Positions 1-5,759 of a stretch of 7,990 nt of DNA are shown one piece after another. The stretch is from Deltaproteobacteria bacterium (lineage in GTDB: Bacteria; Desulfobacterota; Desulfobacteria; Desulfobacterales; SURF-15): assembly GCA_024644775.1 (NCBI GenBank), contig JAHEHB010000252.1:1-7990 (forward strand), read 5' to 3'. The notes beneath the pieces are model-generated. The model saw only the letters and a list, made by a program, of their open reading frames with translations, was not told the origin of the DNA and made no database searches. Position numbers and translations under genes: made by a program. Numbering within the stretch: the first letter of the stretch is position 1; each line of letters begins with the position of its first letter.

Positions 1-218
1 CGCTCGTAAGAATTTGCCACTACCATATGTCCTTGATTACGTACGCATTGGCCGCAAGATAGAATGCCGAGAATAATGAAAAGTCGAGTGTGTGTCAAGT
101 TTTAATAACACGAGTCATTCTTGCCAGTATAGAGCGGCCGAAACATGCATAAAGGCTATCGGATAAAATATTGAAATGGAGGTCTTGACTCACCGTTGCA
201 AAGGAATTACTTTTGTTG

Positions 219-260
219 CGTGCGTTTGGCACGAGTGAAAAGGGTTAAAGGCCTTTTTCA
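219..260 (+). other. Two adjacent stem-loops, possible structured RNA
   Basis: CGTGC at 219-223 pairs with GCACG at 229-233 around a 5-base loop. Immediately after, 236-244 pairs with 252-260 (nine pairs, one G-U) around a 7-base loop. With the terminator-like hairpin at 276-300 they form three consecutive hairpins separated by a short single-stranded stretch containing CCTCCTTTT (267-275). This could be a small RNA, or the 3' untranslated region of a gene ending at the left window edge. No known RNA family was recognised. Confidence 0.3.
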
Positions 261-275
261 ACGAAACCTCCTTTT

Positions 276-306
276 CAGGGTGACCCAGGCGGTCACCCTG
301 TTCTTT
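276..306 (+). terminator. Terminator-like perfect hairpin, plus strand
   Basis: CAGGGTGACC (276-285) and GGTCACCCTG (291-300) form a perfect 10-pair, GC-rich stem with a 5-base loop, followed by TTCTTT. The U-rich tail is on the plus side only, so it would stop transcripts arriving from the left, beyond the window or from a weak promoter near 185-213. AAAAGAGG (307-314) can also pair with CCTCCTTTT (267-275) with one bulge, giving an alternative longer stem. The tail is interrupted by a C, so efficiency is uncertain. Confidence 0.55.
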
Positions 307-353
307 AAAAGAGGATTTAGATATTGACGACTCGTGGAGGGAAATTCCTGGTT

Positions 354-441
354 GCATTCGAGACGATTCTAAGACGGCAAGGAGGATACGACGAAGTAGT
401 ACGTAGTCAGTACTTCGAGGAGCCGACGACGCAGCGAATGC
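354..441. repeat. Imperfect palindromic intergenic repeat
   Basis: The ends GCATTCG (354-360) and CGAATGC (435-441) are perfect inverted repeats. Inside lies CGAAGTA (392-398) against TACTTCG (411-417), with a partial GACGGC / GCCGAC pair (373-378 and 422-427) in between. The layout of nested inverted arms around a core reading GACGAAG...CTTCGAGGAG matches, from memory, dispersed intergenic repeats common in Desulfobacterales genomes. It does not code for protein. Copy number in the host cannot be seen from one window. Confidence 0.5.
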
Positions 442-479
442 CTGTAGCGCTTAAATGCGAGATAAAATGATAGGCCGGA

Positions 480-743
480 TCAATGCTTTTGAAAGGTACT
501 CAATAGAACAAGCCCTAGACCCATTATCAAAAATACGACGTAGATCTGCGCCGTTGACACTGCAAGCGCCGCTTGCTGAAGTGCGGATATTGGAATACTG
601 CTCACCCAATCAGTACCGAATAGGTCTTTGATGGAAAAGATACTCAATTCTTTGGCCATCAGATATGACACGAGCTTAAATATATAGAGAAACAGACTAG
701 CGGCTAATAACAAGAATCCAAACATCGAAGTATTTTTCAGCAT
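480..743 (-). CDS. Small two-helix inner-membrane protein, unknown function
   Basis: An 87-residue protein with two predicted membrane helices, about residues 7-29 (hydrophobic, ending VSYLMA) and 64-83 (IYVVFLIMGLGLVLL). The roughly 35-residue segment between them (KELSIFSIKDLFGTDW...) is amphipathic and charged. I recognise no family. The start is placed at the ATG at 743-741 because AAGGAG at 754-749 sits five bases upstream; an earlier in-frame GTG at 749-747 overlaps this ribosome-binding site and is therefore unlikely. The gene has its own promoter (779-806) and lies 223 bases downstream of the barrel gene, so it is probably a separate transcript. Orientation of the two helices and the protein's role are unknown. 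Coding is supported by the good ribosome-binding site, the promoter and the clear hydrophobic pattern. Confidence 0.7.
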   Translation of the reverse strand: MLKNTSMFGFLLLAASLFLYIFKLVSYLMAKELSIFSIKDLFGTDWVSSIPISALQQAALAVSTAQIYVVFLIMGLGLVLLSTFQKH

Positions 744-748
744 AATCA

Positions 749-754
749 CTCCTT
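749..754 (-). promoter_or_regulatory. Ribosome-binding site deciding the start of the 87-residue gene
   Basis: AAGGAG reads on the minus strand from 754 to 749, five bases before the ATG at 743. It overlaps the alternative GTG codon at 749-747, which rules that codon out as the likely start. Confidence 0.7.
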
Positions 755-778
755 GATTGGTTTATTAGTGTAATTTCT

Positions 779-806
779 ATTATAAGGTTCGGTGTTTCAA
801 CCTCAA
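779..806 (-). promoter_or_regulatory. Sigma-70 type promoter for the small membrane protein
   Basis: Read on the minus strand, TTGAGG (806-801) and a perfect TATAAT (784-779) are 16 bases apart. Transcription would start near 772, giving a leader of about 29 bases before the ATG at 743. The -35 box abuts the hairpin at 807-832. Confidence 0.6.
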
Positions 807-832
807 TGGGGTGGCTCAACTGAACCACCCCA
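807..832. terminator. GC-rich hairpin between barrel gene and small membrane protein gene
   Basis: TGGGGTGG (807-814) and CCACCCCA (825-832) form a perfect 8-pair stem with a 10-base loop. It lies 135 bases downstream of the barrel gene stop and directly upstream of the next promoter, where a terminator would be expected. There is no clear U tract on either strand, so it may instead be an operator or an RNA-stabilising hairpin. Confidence 0.4.
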
Positions 833-966
833 AATCAGGAGAAAAAACGCATGCCATGTGGAATCAACACACAGCATATCCTTTAATCGGCATTTTGGAA
901 GAATCACTTAAAGTCTACGTCGATGTGACGATGCTTTTTTCCCGATCGATCTTTTTGTTTAAGTAT

Positions 967-2076
967 TCAGAACCGATACATCACACCAAGCATGATGGCA
1001 AAAGAGTCCCAATCCACATCGTTCAAGCGGGTGTCAAGGCTGGTTCCGTCTGCGAAAAACGTACGATCGACTCCTGAATCGGTATCCCAGGTCTGGTAAT
1101 TTGCGTTCACGTTTAACGCCCAACTCTTTGTGAAAAAGATATTCCAATCGGCTGAAACAACCAAACCGTTGCCGTCTGCATCATGTTTGAAACTCTTTGG
1201 GTGGGCAAAATCGGTTCTGAGGTTCCAGTTCGCTTCTGCGTTGTAATCCGCCCAGTGATATTCGAATCCTAAACCGAGTTCAAAATCATTTCGGTGAGAT
1301 TTTTTGTGAGGAGATCGAAAAATGATATCCAAACCGACCCACGGTCCTTTCCATTCTGCTTCATAGGTGCTATCCAGGCCCGAAAACGGTCCGAGCGGTG
1401 GGCCCCCAGAGAATGAGAGGGTTTGATTTCCGTCAGTCATTTTCAGGTTTTGCACATGATAAGAGTAACCGGCAAGAGGCGCAAAACCAAACATACCGGT
1501 GCCAAAGTTAAATTGATAACCGATCGCTGCCGATGCGTCTTTTGTATCTCCATCATCGGCATTACTGTTTGATCTGGAAAACTCAAGTGTTCGATTATCT
1601 TCTAAAAAATCTGAGTCTTGAACGTCGCCCGAAACGATCCAACCGTATTGCAGATGGCCCCTAAAATAAACACCTCGATAAATGGTTTTGTTTTTAAACG
1701 TCAGTGTGATTATGCCAAGATCATCCCATGTGAGTTCCGAGAGAACGTTTGGATTATTCCCGCTCAGATCACCGGCGATGTTCCATTTAAAGTCATCGTT
1801 TCGGTATCCGGCGTCTCCAACAAATTCTATGCTTAAACCTTTTACTCCTGACTTTGAAAAGATTCGTTTCCCGCTATTTGATGTTTCCGATAGATTTTGG
1901 TCAGAGGTGTCAATCGGAAGTTGGTTTGCCGATGGTTCAGTCTGCTGTTTTGTGAGATAAATTGAATTTGCACAGGCGATTGTTGAAAATTTTTCAGCAG
2001 GATAGAGTAAAAACAGACTGATAAGCAACCATGTGATGCCTGCTGTGATTGTAATTTGTCTGTGTTTGACGGGCAT
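967..2076 (-). CDS. Outer-membrane beta-barrel protein, POM/omptin-like
   Basis: A 369-residue exported protein. Residues 1-38 look like a long signal peptide: basic start (KHR), hydrophobic core TWLLISLFLLYP, and a possible cleavage near ACANS (34-38). A polar linker follows to about residue 75. The remainder alternates polar and hydrophobic residues, rich in Gly, Tyr and Trp, and ends in YRF, the aromatic terminus recognised by the BAM assembly machinery. Segments such as LTWDDL (115-120), DVQDSDF (151-157), LEFSRS (164-169), GYSYHVQNLKMTDG (203-216) and GPWVGLDI (244-251) recall, from memory, the Protochlamydia outer-membrane protein (POM) and omptin-like barrels. The paired acidic residues near 151-156 sit roughly where omptins keep catalytic Asp, but protease activity is not shown. 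The start is supported by a strong ribosome-binding site (2090-2084) and a sigma-54 promoter upstream. It could be a porin, adhesin or protease. Confidence 0.85.
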   Translation of the reverse strand: MPVKHRQITITAGITWLLISLFLLYPAEKFSTIACANSIYLTKQQTEPSANQLPIDTSDQNLSETSNSGKRIFSKSGVKGLSIEFVGDAGYRNDDFKWNIAGDLSGNNPNVLSELTWDDLGIITLTFKNKTIYRGVYFRGHLQYGWIVSGDVQDSDFLEDNRTLEFSRSNSNADDGDTKDASAAIGYQFNFGTGMFGFAPLAGYSYHVQNLKMTDGNQTLSFSGGPPLGPFSGLDSTYEAEWKGPWVGLDIIFRSPHKKSHRNDFELGLGFEYHWADYNAEANWNLRTDFAHPKSFKHDADGNGLVVSADWNIFFTKSWALNVNANYQTWDTDSGVDRTFFADGTSLDTRLNDVDWDSFAIMLGVMYRF

Positions 2077-2083
2077 GTTGTTT

Positions 2084-2090
2084 TCTCCTT
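2084..2090 (-). promoter_or_regulatory. Ribosome-binding site of the barrel gene
   Basis: AAGGAGA reads on the minus strand from 2090 to 2084, seven bases before the ATG at 2076-2074, and fixes the start of the barrel protein. Confidence 0.7.
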
Positions 2091-2164
2091 TTTGATAATG
2101 GCCTATCCAAAAACAATTTCGTAGCGGATATTGCGTTTATCCCTATTACAAACCTGAAAAGTGC

Positions 2165-2181
2165 AGCAAAAATTATGCCAG
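2165..2181 (-). promoter_or_regulatory. Sigma-54 (RpoN) promoter for the barrel gene
   Basis: The minus strand reads CTGGCATAATTTTTGCT from 2181 to 2165. This has the invariant GG and GC separated by exactly ten bases, and matches the -24/-12 consensus (TGGCACG-N4-TTGCW) in both core elements with one change in the -24 box. Transcription would start near 2154, giving a leader of about 78 bases. No sigma-70 promoter of comparable quality is seen upstream of this gene. Confidence 0.65.
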
Positions 2182-2183
2182 TG

Positions 2184-2259
2184 CCCGGATGAAAACGCTT
2201 GGGGTTTGATATGAAAGACGATGGGGTCGGGTATTTTTTCCGGCGAAAACCGTTTGGGG
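2184..2259 (-). repeat. Imperfect direct repeat upstream of the barrel promoter
   Basis: Two similar segments, 2184-2204 (core GAAAACGCTTGGGG) and 2239-2259 (core GAAAACCGTTTGGGG), match at about 15 of 21 positions and lie 55 bases apart, immediately upstream of the -24 box. They could be binding sites for an activator. The second runs into a G8 homopolymer (2256-2263). No regulator family can be named from them. Confidence 0.3.
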
Positions 2260-2636
2260 GGGGCGTTTGCAGATACAGATCGCGGATAATTTTTATGTTG
2301 ACGTAAAAGGTTAGGTAAATTTTTTTATGAGATCGCTTTTTTAGAAAGATAATCCGAGTCAAAAACAGGAAAAATATTCCGCCGCTAAGAGAATTATCTT
2401 TAAAATGGATAGAATTACTTCTGACCCGTCATTCCAGTTTTTCAGCCGCTAAAGACGGGATCTCCGACATTCCAACTAGTACATAGCCCCGTTTTAATCG
2501 GCCAAAAAGTCAACGAATGAATCAAGTATAAATATACCCCGTTTTTTTTCTTCCGGCATCCAGAAACCAGCATCAAGTATCGGTTCATTTCACCTCAATC
2601 GGTGTTTTAGCGTAAATATCCACTTGTCGGTTTGAG

Positions 2637-2648
2637 GCGAAGCTTCGC
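2637..2648. promoter_or_regulatory. Perfect 12-base palindrome, possible operator
   Basis: GCGAAGCTTCGC is a perfect palindrome about 155 bases upstream of the plus-strand sigma-54 promoter, within the usual range for an upstream activator sequence. It is ten bases away from a second inverted repeat at 2658-2673. Function is inferred from position only. Confidence 0.35.
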
Positions 2649-2657
2649 TAGTATGGT

Positions 2658-2673
2658 TGTCAAACGATTGACA
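2658..2673. promoter_or_regulatory. Candidate enhancer site for a sigma-54 activator
   Basis: TGTCAA (2658-2663) and TTGACA (2668-2673) are perfect inverted arms around a 4-base spacer. The centre is about 138 bases before the -24 box at 2804, the spacing typical of binding sites for NtrC-family enhancer-binding proteins. The specific activator cannot be identified. Confidence 0.45.
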
Positions 2674-2743
2674 TCTCCACCGATGCCCCCCATTGAACCA
2701 AATGTTTTACGATATTTTTATATATTTTTATTATTTTCATAAA

Positions 2744-2756
2744 TTTCAAATAGTTA
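2744..2756 (+). promoter_or_regulatory. Candidate IHF site
   Basis: TTTCAAATAGTTA matches the IHF consensus WATCAANNNNTTR at all but one defined position and sits in an AT-rich tract (2700-2760). It lies between the candidate activator site and the sigma-54 promoter, where IHF normally bends DNA to bring activator and polymerase together. Confidence 0.5.
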
Positions 2757-2803
2757 AGAAAAAGCGCATCGTAGTCATACCGCATAACTCCCCTCATAAG
2801 AAG

Positions 2804-2820
2804 CTGGCACAGATATTGCT
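2804..2820 (+). promoter_or_regulatory. Sigma-54 (RpoN) promoter for the binding-protein gene
   Basis: CTGGCACAGATATTGCT has a perfect TGGCAC -24 box and TTGCT -12 box with GG and GC ten bases apart. Transcription would start near 2832, about 70 bases before the ATG. A TATAAT at 2841-2846 lacks a good -35 partner and a TTGACA at 2854-2859 lacks a -10, so sigma-54 control is the better reading. Confidence 0.75.
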
Positions 2821-2887
2821 CAATACACTTTCAGAACAACTATAATCGGAATATTGACAGGTAAAATACACTTACACAAAATTTAAA

Positions 2888-2895
2888 AGGGAGGA
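2888..2895 (+). promoter_or_regulatory. Ribosome-binding site of the binding-protein gene
   Basis: AGGGAGGA lies six bases before the ATG at 2902 and supports that start codon. Confidence 0.7.
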
Positions 2896-2901
2896 AGTGT
2901 C

Positions 2902-4074
2902 ATGAACGCATGGAAGAAGATATTCATTTTTTCGATTGTGTTAATTTTTGTGGTCTCCATATCAGCCTTAGCCAGTGATAAGGGCAAATTCGGTATGTCT
3001 CCTTGTGCTAACAACGGAAAGAAGTGGCGCATTGGGTATTATGAAGGGGGAGAGTACATCGATTATCAGGTAATTTTTTCTGCGACTGTCCGGGGTTTGA
3101 TGCAATTAGGCTGGATTGAACAGATCGATATCCCACCTCAAAAAGGGGAACAAACCAAGGATCTCTGGAACTGGCTGGCTACAAAGGCCAAAAGTAAACA
3201 TATTGAGTTTGTAAAAGATGCCCACTATACCGCCAACTGGGATGATAAGCTTCGAGAGAAGATAGCCGAACAGGTAATTAAGCGAATGAGTAGCCGCAAC
3301 GATCTCGATCTGATGATAGCGATGGGCACCTGGGCCGGTCAGGATCTTGCCAATAACAAGCATCATACACCCACGTTGGCCTTTTCTGTGAGTGATGCGC
3401 TGGGTGCGGGGATTATAAAAAGTAATGAGGATTCCGGATACGATCATATTCACGCCCGGGTTGATCCATTTCGGTATGAAAGGCAACTCATGACGTTTCA
3501 TGATGTTGTCGGGTTCAAGAAACTTGGTGTGGCCTATGAGGATACCGTATCCGGTCGAAGCATTGCAGCGGTTGACAAGATAGAAAGGGTTGCAAAAGAA
3601 AAGGGTTTTGAAATCGTTCGCTGTTTTACAAAGGATGATGTGCCTGATAGAAAAATCGCCGAGGAAACCGTAAAAAAATGCTTTCAAGAATTAGTGGTCA
3701 AAAAGAAAGTCGATGCCATATACGCCACCGTACAAAATGGTATAAATAGTAAAACTATACCAGAATTGGTAGATCTCGTGAATTCCGAGAGTATCCCGGT
3801 ATTTTCTCAATCCGGATCCCATGAGGTTAAGTGGGGATTTCTCATGAGTCTGTCCCAGGCAAGTTATAAATACGTGGGTGAGTTCAATGCGCAAACGATT
3901 GCGAAAGTTTTTAACCGTGCCAAACCAAGAGAAATCGGTCAACTATTTGAGGAGCCGCCAAAAATCGCTATTAATCTCAAAACGGCAGAGGTTATCGGAT
4001 ACAATCCGCCGGTTGATGTGATGCTAGCTGCCGATGAAATCTTCCAGGAAATCGAGACACCAAAGGAACAGTAA
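2902..4074 (+). CDS. Periplasmic substrate-binding protein (ABC_sub_bind-like)
   Basis: A 390-residue exported protein. Residues 1-24 form a signal peptide (KK, hydrophobic core IFIFSIVLIFVVSI, cleavage after ALA at 22-24); there is no lipobox Cys, so the mature protein should be soluble in the periplasm. The rest resembles the type I periplasmic-binding fold of the ABC_sub_bind (PF04392-like) family: an opening strand KWRIGYYEGG (41-50), LDLMIAMGTWAG (135-146), a second lobe beginning FKKLGVAYEDTVSGRS (205-220), VDAIYATVQNG (270-280) and SIPVFSQSG (297-305). The ligand is not predictable from sequence. No ABC permease or ATPase is adjacent, so it may serve a distant transporter or a sensor. 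It is probably monocistronic: sigma-54 promoter and candidate IHF site upstream, strong terminator 32 bases downstream, convergent with the sensor-permease operon. Family call good, ligand unknown. Confidence 0.85.
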   Translation: MNAWKKIFIFSIVLIFVVSISALASDKGKFGMSPCANNGKKWRIGYYEGGEYIDYQVIFSATVRGLMQLGWIEQIDIPPQKGEQTKDLWNWLATKAKSKHIEFVKDAHYTANWDDKLREKIAEQVIKRMSSRNDLDLMIAMGTWAGQDLANNKHHTPTLAFSVSDALGAGIIKSNEDSGYDHIHARVDPFRYERQLMTFHDVVGFKKLGVAYEDTVSGRSIAAVDKIERVAKEKGFEIVRCFTKDDVPDRKIAEETVKKCFQELVVKKKVDAIYATVQNGINSKTIPELVDLVNSESIPVFSQSGSHEVKWGFLMSLSQASYKYVGEFNAQTIAKVFNRAKPREIGQLFEEPPKIAINLKTAEVIGYNPPVDVMLAADEIFQEIETPKEQ

Positions 4075-4105
4075 AAAAAACCGTCACAAAGTATAAAATG
4101 CCAAT

Positions 4106-4141
4106 AAAAAGGGCCATGTCCTTTCGGATATGGCCTTTTTT
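4106..4141. terminator. Bidirectional Rho-independent terminator
   Basis: Arms 4106-4121 and 4126-4141 form 16 pairs, two of them G-U, with a TTTC loop. The plus strand ends in T6 and the minus strand in T5, so it can stop transcripts from both sides. It follows the binding-protein gene by 32 bases. Its right arm overlaps the last bases of the convergent gene, whose TAA occupies 4142-4140. Confidence 0.9.
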
Positions 4142-5759
4142 ACTTAACAACCACCTTACCTTCAAGTGACCGTAGAGAGTCTTGCGCCAATCGTTTTTTC
4201 CAATCTGAATTTCTAAGGATCCATGGGATGAAATCCGGTAGGGTTTCATGCAACGCTGCCAGATGTGCGTCGCGAACCTTTACGGAAAGCACCCGTTCGA
4301 AATCTTCTCTGTTCAATCCCCCCCCGGAAATAATTTCCATAGGCCCTGCCGGTACAAGATAGTCGTTTTCAGCCTGAGTCATAACCGGTAACATGCCGGA
4401 GAGATAAAAGTTGGGATCGATTTTTTCAACTTTACCAGCAATGTCTTGAAAATCAGTTAACCTGTTTAGTGAATGAACCAAACCTTGTTGCATTCTAGGA
4501 AGGTATTCTCCTTGGAAGTAGCTTCCGATACATTTGACACCGCGTGCGAATGAAAGAACCAAAAAACAGGTAAATAAAGAGGGTAGTAGGTGGTTTTTAT
4601 CCAAAGCTTCTGAAATGCATTCCGGAGAATAAGTTAATTCCCACAATTTGTTGTGGTCGTCGATCCCCCTGAGCATTGAATTGTTGCTACCATTTGAATC
4701 GAGATAAAGGGGCGTTCTTCTTCCAGATTTATTAAGTCCCCAGAAAAATATAGTTCCACTGCCATTAAAGTTTTTTTTCGTAATCTCCTCGGATTGATTG
4801 TTTTGGAGCCGGCTTTTGAGTTGGCTCAAATCCCAACAAGCCCTCGCACCATCCAACTCTTCGAGAAGTGTTTTTCGTAAGGATGGTTCAAACATTATCT
4901 GCCAGGCAAGGCTGTTTTCGTTTTTAAGATCAAGTTTGAGCAATTCAGCAACGATTTTTTCCAGTTCCAAATAAACGATTTCTGTACTGAACTTATTGTC
5001 GGCAAAAAGTCGTTTCCATATTAAGTTATTGAGTAAAACGCTTTGCTCGGAGTAACTGGATCGTTCGACAACAGCAGGGTTGGAGTAATCTTTGTAAAGA
5101 ATTGAGTCGGTCGCGTTTTGAAGGATGGAAGATATCTGCTTATCTTTAACCATTTTTACAAAACGTTTCTCAGCACGGTCCACCATTTCTTTATCAAAGG
5201 GTGGCGCACCACTGACAAGCTGTCTTCTTAACCGATTTGGAAATACCGGCAATCTCTTTGGCATCGCCCATAGCTGATCCGGATCGACTCGATAAAAAAG
5301 CATTCCCTGAGGATATGTGGCGTTGTCAAGAGGTATATTTCCACAGGAAAACACAGGCACCGCATTTGAACCGTTCATGGCTTTTCGTTTGGAAAGCGAA
5401 AATAATATACTTCCCTGGAAAGAGTGTGAAAAGTAGTCAACGCCGTGATGATTTGCGGTTAAAATAATCGGAGACTCTGAAAGCGCCTTTGCAATCTGAG
5501 TCGCCGTTGAATCCCCAAGCAGTTCGTTTGTATACCGATAAACGATATGGATCAGATCATCACGTGGTTGATAGGGGGATTCAACATTCGGCGTCAGTTT
5601 TGTTAAGTATTCTGATAGAGAAATTTCTCCATATTGTTTAATGGTCTGATTTACGGTTGATGAATACTGGCACACAAACTGAAGGTAATCATCCGGTTTC
5701 CCCAGACCGTTTCCATTATCACCGTCTAAATGGTTTTGATGGGGTTTATTAGGCGTCAT
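4140..5759 (-). CDS. Unrecognised 539-residue soluble protein, coupled to the sensor-permease
   Basis: I do not recognise this protein with confidence. It has no signal peptide or membrane helix, so it is probably cytoplasmic. The first 25 residues are polar and likely disordered. Notable segments are SPIILTANHHGVDYFSHS (96-113, a strand followed by His-rich HHG), AVPVFSCGNIPLD (133-145), a helical middle (190-325), TIFFWGLNKSGRRTPLYLD (336-354) and LPSLFTCFLVLSFARGVKC (392-410) followed by QGEYLPRMQ (416-424). Length and the order of a buried strand, a P-V-F strand and a late Gly-rich turn loosely recall BshC, the cysteine-adding bacillithiol enzyme (about 540 residues), but the BshC GQQ motif is absent, so this is only a fold-level suspicion. 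The ATG at 5759-5757 overlaps the upstream gene by 11 bases and has no clear ribosome-binding site, suggesting translational coupling. The stop codon lies inside the shared terminator hairpin. Confidence 0.75.
   Translation of the reverse strand: MTPNKPHQNHLDGDNGNGLGKPDDYLQFVCQYSSTVNQTIKQYGEISLSEYLTKLTPNVESPYQPRDDLIHIVYRYTNELLGDSTATQIAKALSESPIILTANHHGVDYFSHSFQGSILFSLSKRKAMNGSNAVPVFSCGNIPLDNATYPQGMLFYRVDPDQLWAMPKRLPVFPNRLRRQLVSGAPPFDKEMVDRAEKRFVKMVKDKQISSILQNATDSILYKDYSNPAVVERSSYSEQSVLLNNLIWKRLFADNKFSTEIVYLELEKIVAELLKLDLKNENSLAWQIMFEPSLRKTLLEELDGARACWDLSQLKSRLQNNQSEEITKKNFNGSGTIFFWGLNKSGRRTPLYLDSNGSNNSMLRGIDDHNKLWELTYSPECISEALDKNHLLPSLFTCFLVLSFARGVKCIGSYFQGEYLPRMQQGLVHSLNRLTDFQDIAGKVEKIDPNFYLSGMLPVMTQAENDYLVPAGPMEIISGGGLNREDFERVLSVKVRDAHLAALHETLPDFIPWILRNSDWKKRLAQDSLRSLEGKVVVK

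Larger units (their letters stand above)
1..479. other. Gene-poor intergenic region with hairpins and a repeat
   Basis: I see no convincing gene in this stretch. The plus strand is open from the window edge in the second frame only to a TAA at 74-76 (24 codons), which could be the tail of an upstream gene but is too short to judge. The rest holds three successive stem-loops (219-233, 236-260, 276-300) and a palindromic repeat (354-441), described separately. A weak sigma-70 like pair, TTGACT at 185-190 and TACTTT at 208-213 with a 17-base spacer, lies just before the first hairpin on the plus strand. Confidence 0.6.
2077..2901. other. Divergent 825-base regulatory intergenic region
   Basis: No gene is supported here; the minus-strand open frame running from 2362 into the barrel gene has a Cys/Arg/His-mixed, non-protein-like composition and no ribosome-binding site. 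The region holds the two divergent sigma-54 promoters (2165-2181 and 2804-2820), candidate activator sites (2637-2673), an IHF-like site (2744-2756), a G8 tract (2256-2263), a CCCGTC/GACGGG inverted repeat (2425-2430 and 2454-2459), a direct repeat ATCAAGTAT (2521-2529 and 2572-2580) and a T8 tract near 2542-2549. From 2700 to 2760 it is strongly AT-rich. Confidence 0.7.

Noticed and set aside
2..76. Possible C-terminal tail of a plus-strand gene
   Set aside because: Only 24 codons are visible before the TAA and no family can be recognised, so it cannot be supported as a gene.
261..275. ACCTCCTTT as the 3' end of a 16S rRNA
   Set aside because: The preceding sequence does not match the conserved 16S terminus, so the resemblance is limited to the anti-Shine-Dalgarno bases.
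811..1077. Plus-strand open frame of 88 codons
   Set aside because: It starts at a GTG inside the hairpin stem, has no ribosome-binding site, and its second half lies antisense to the 3' end of the barrel gene.
1994..2362. Minus-strand open frame of 122 codons upstream of the barrel gene
   Set aside because: It overlaps the barrel signal peptide in another frame, spans the sigma-54 promoter, and has a composition unlike a real protein.
2521..2580. ATCAAGTAT direct repeats as a CRISPR or iteron array
   Set aside because: There are only two nine-base copies with no regular spacing or further units.
2841..2859. TATAAT and TTGACA as a sigma-70 promoter for the binding protein
   Set aside because: The two boxes are in the wrong order to form one promoter and neither has a good partner; the sigma-54 motif explains the region better.
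3106..3687. Long minus-strand open frame of 193 codons
   Set aside because: It is antisense to the well-supported binding-protein gene and has no signal or ribosome-binding site of its own.
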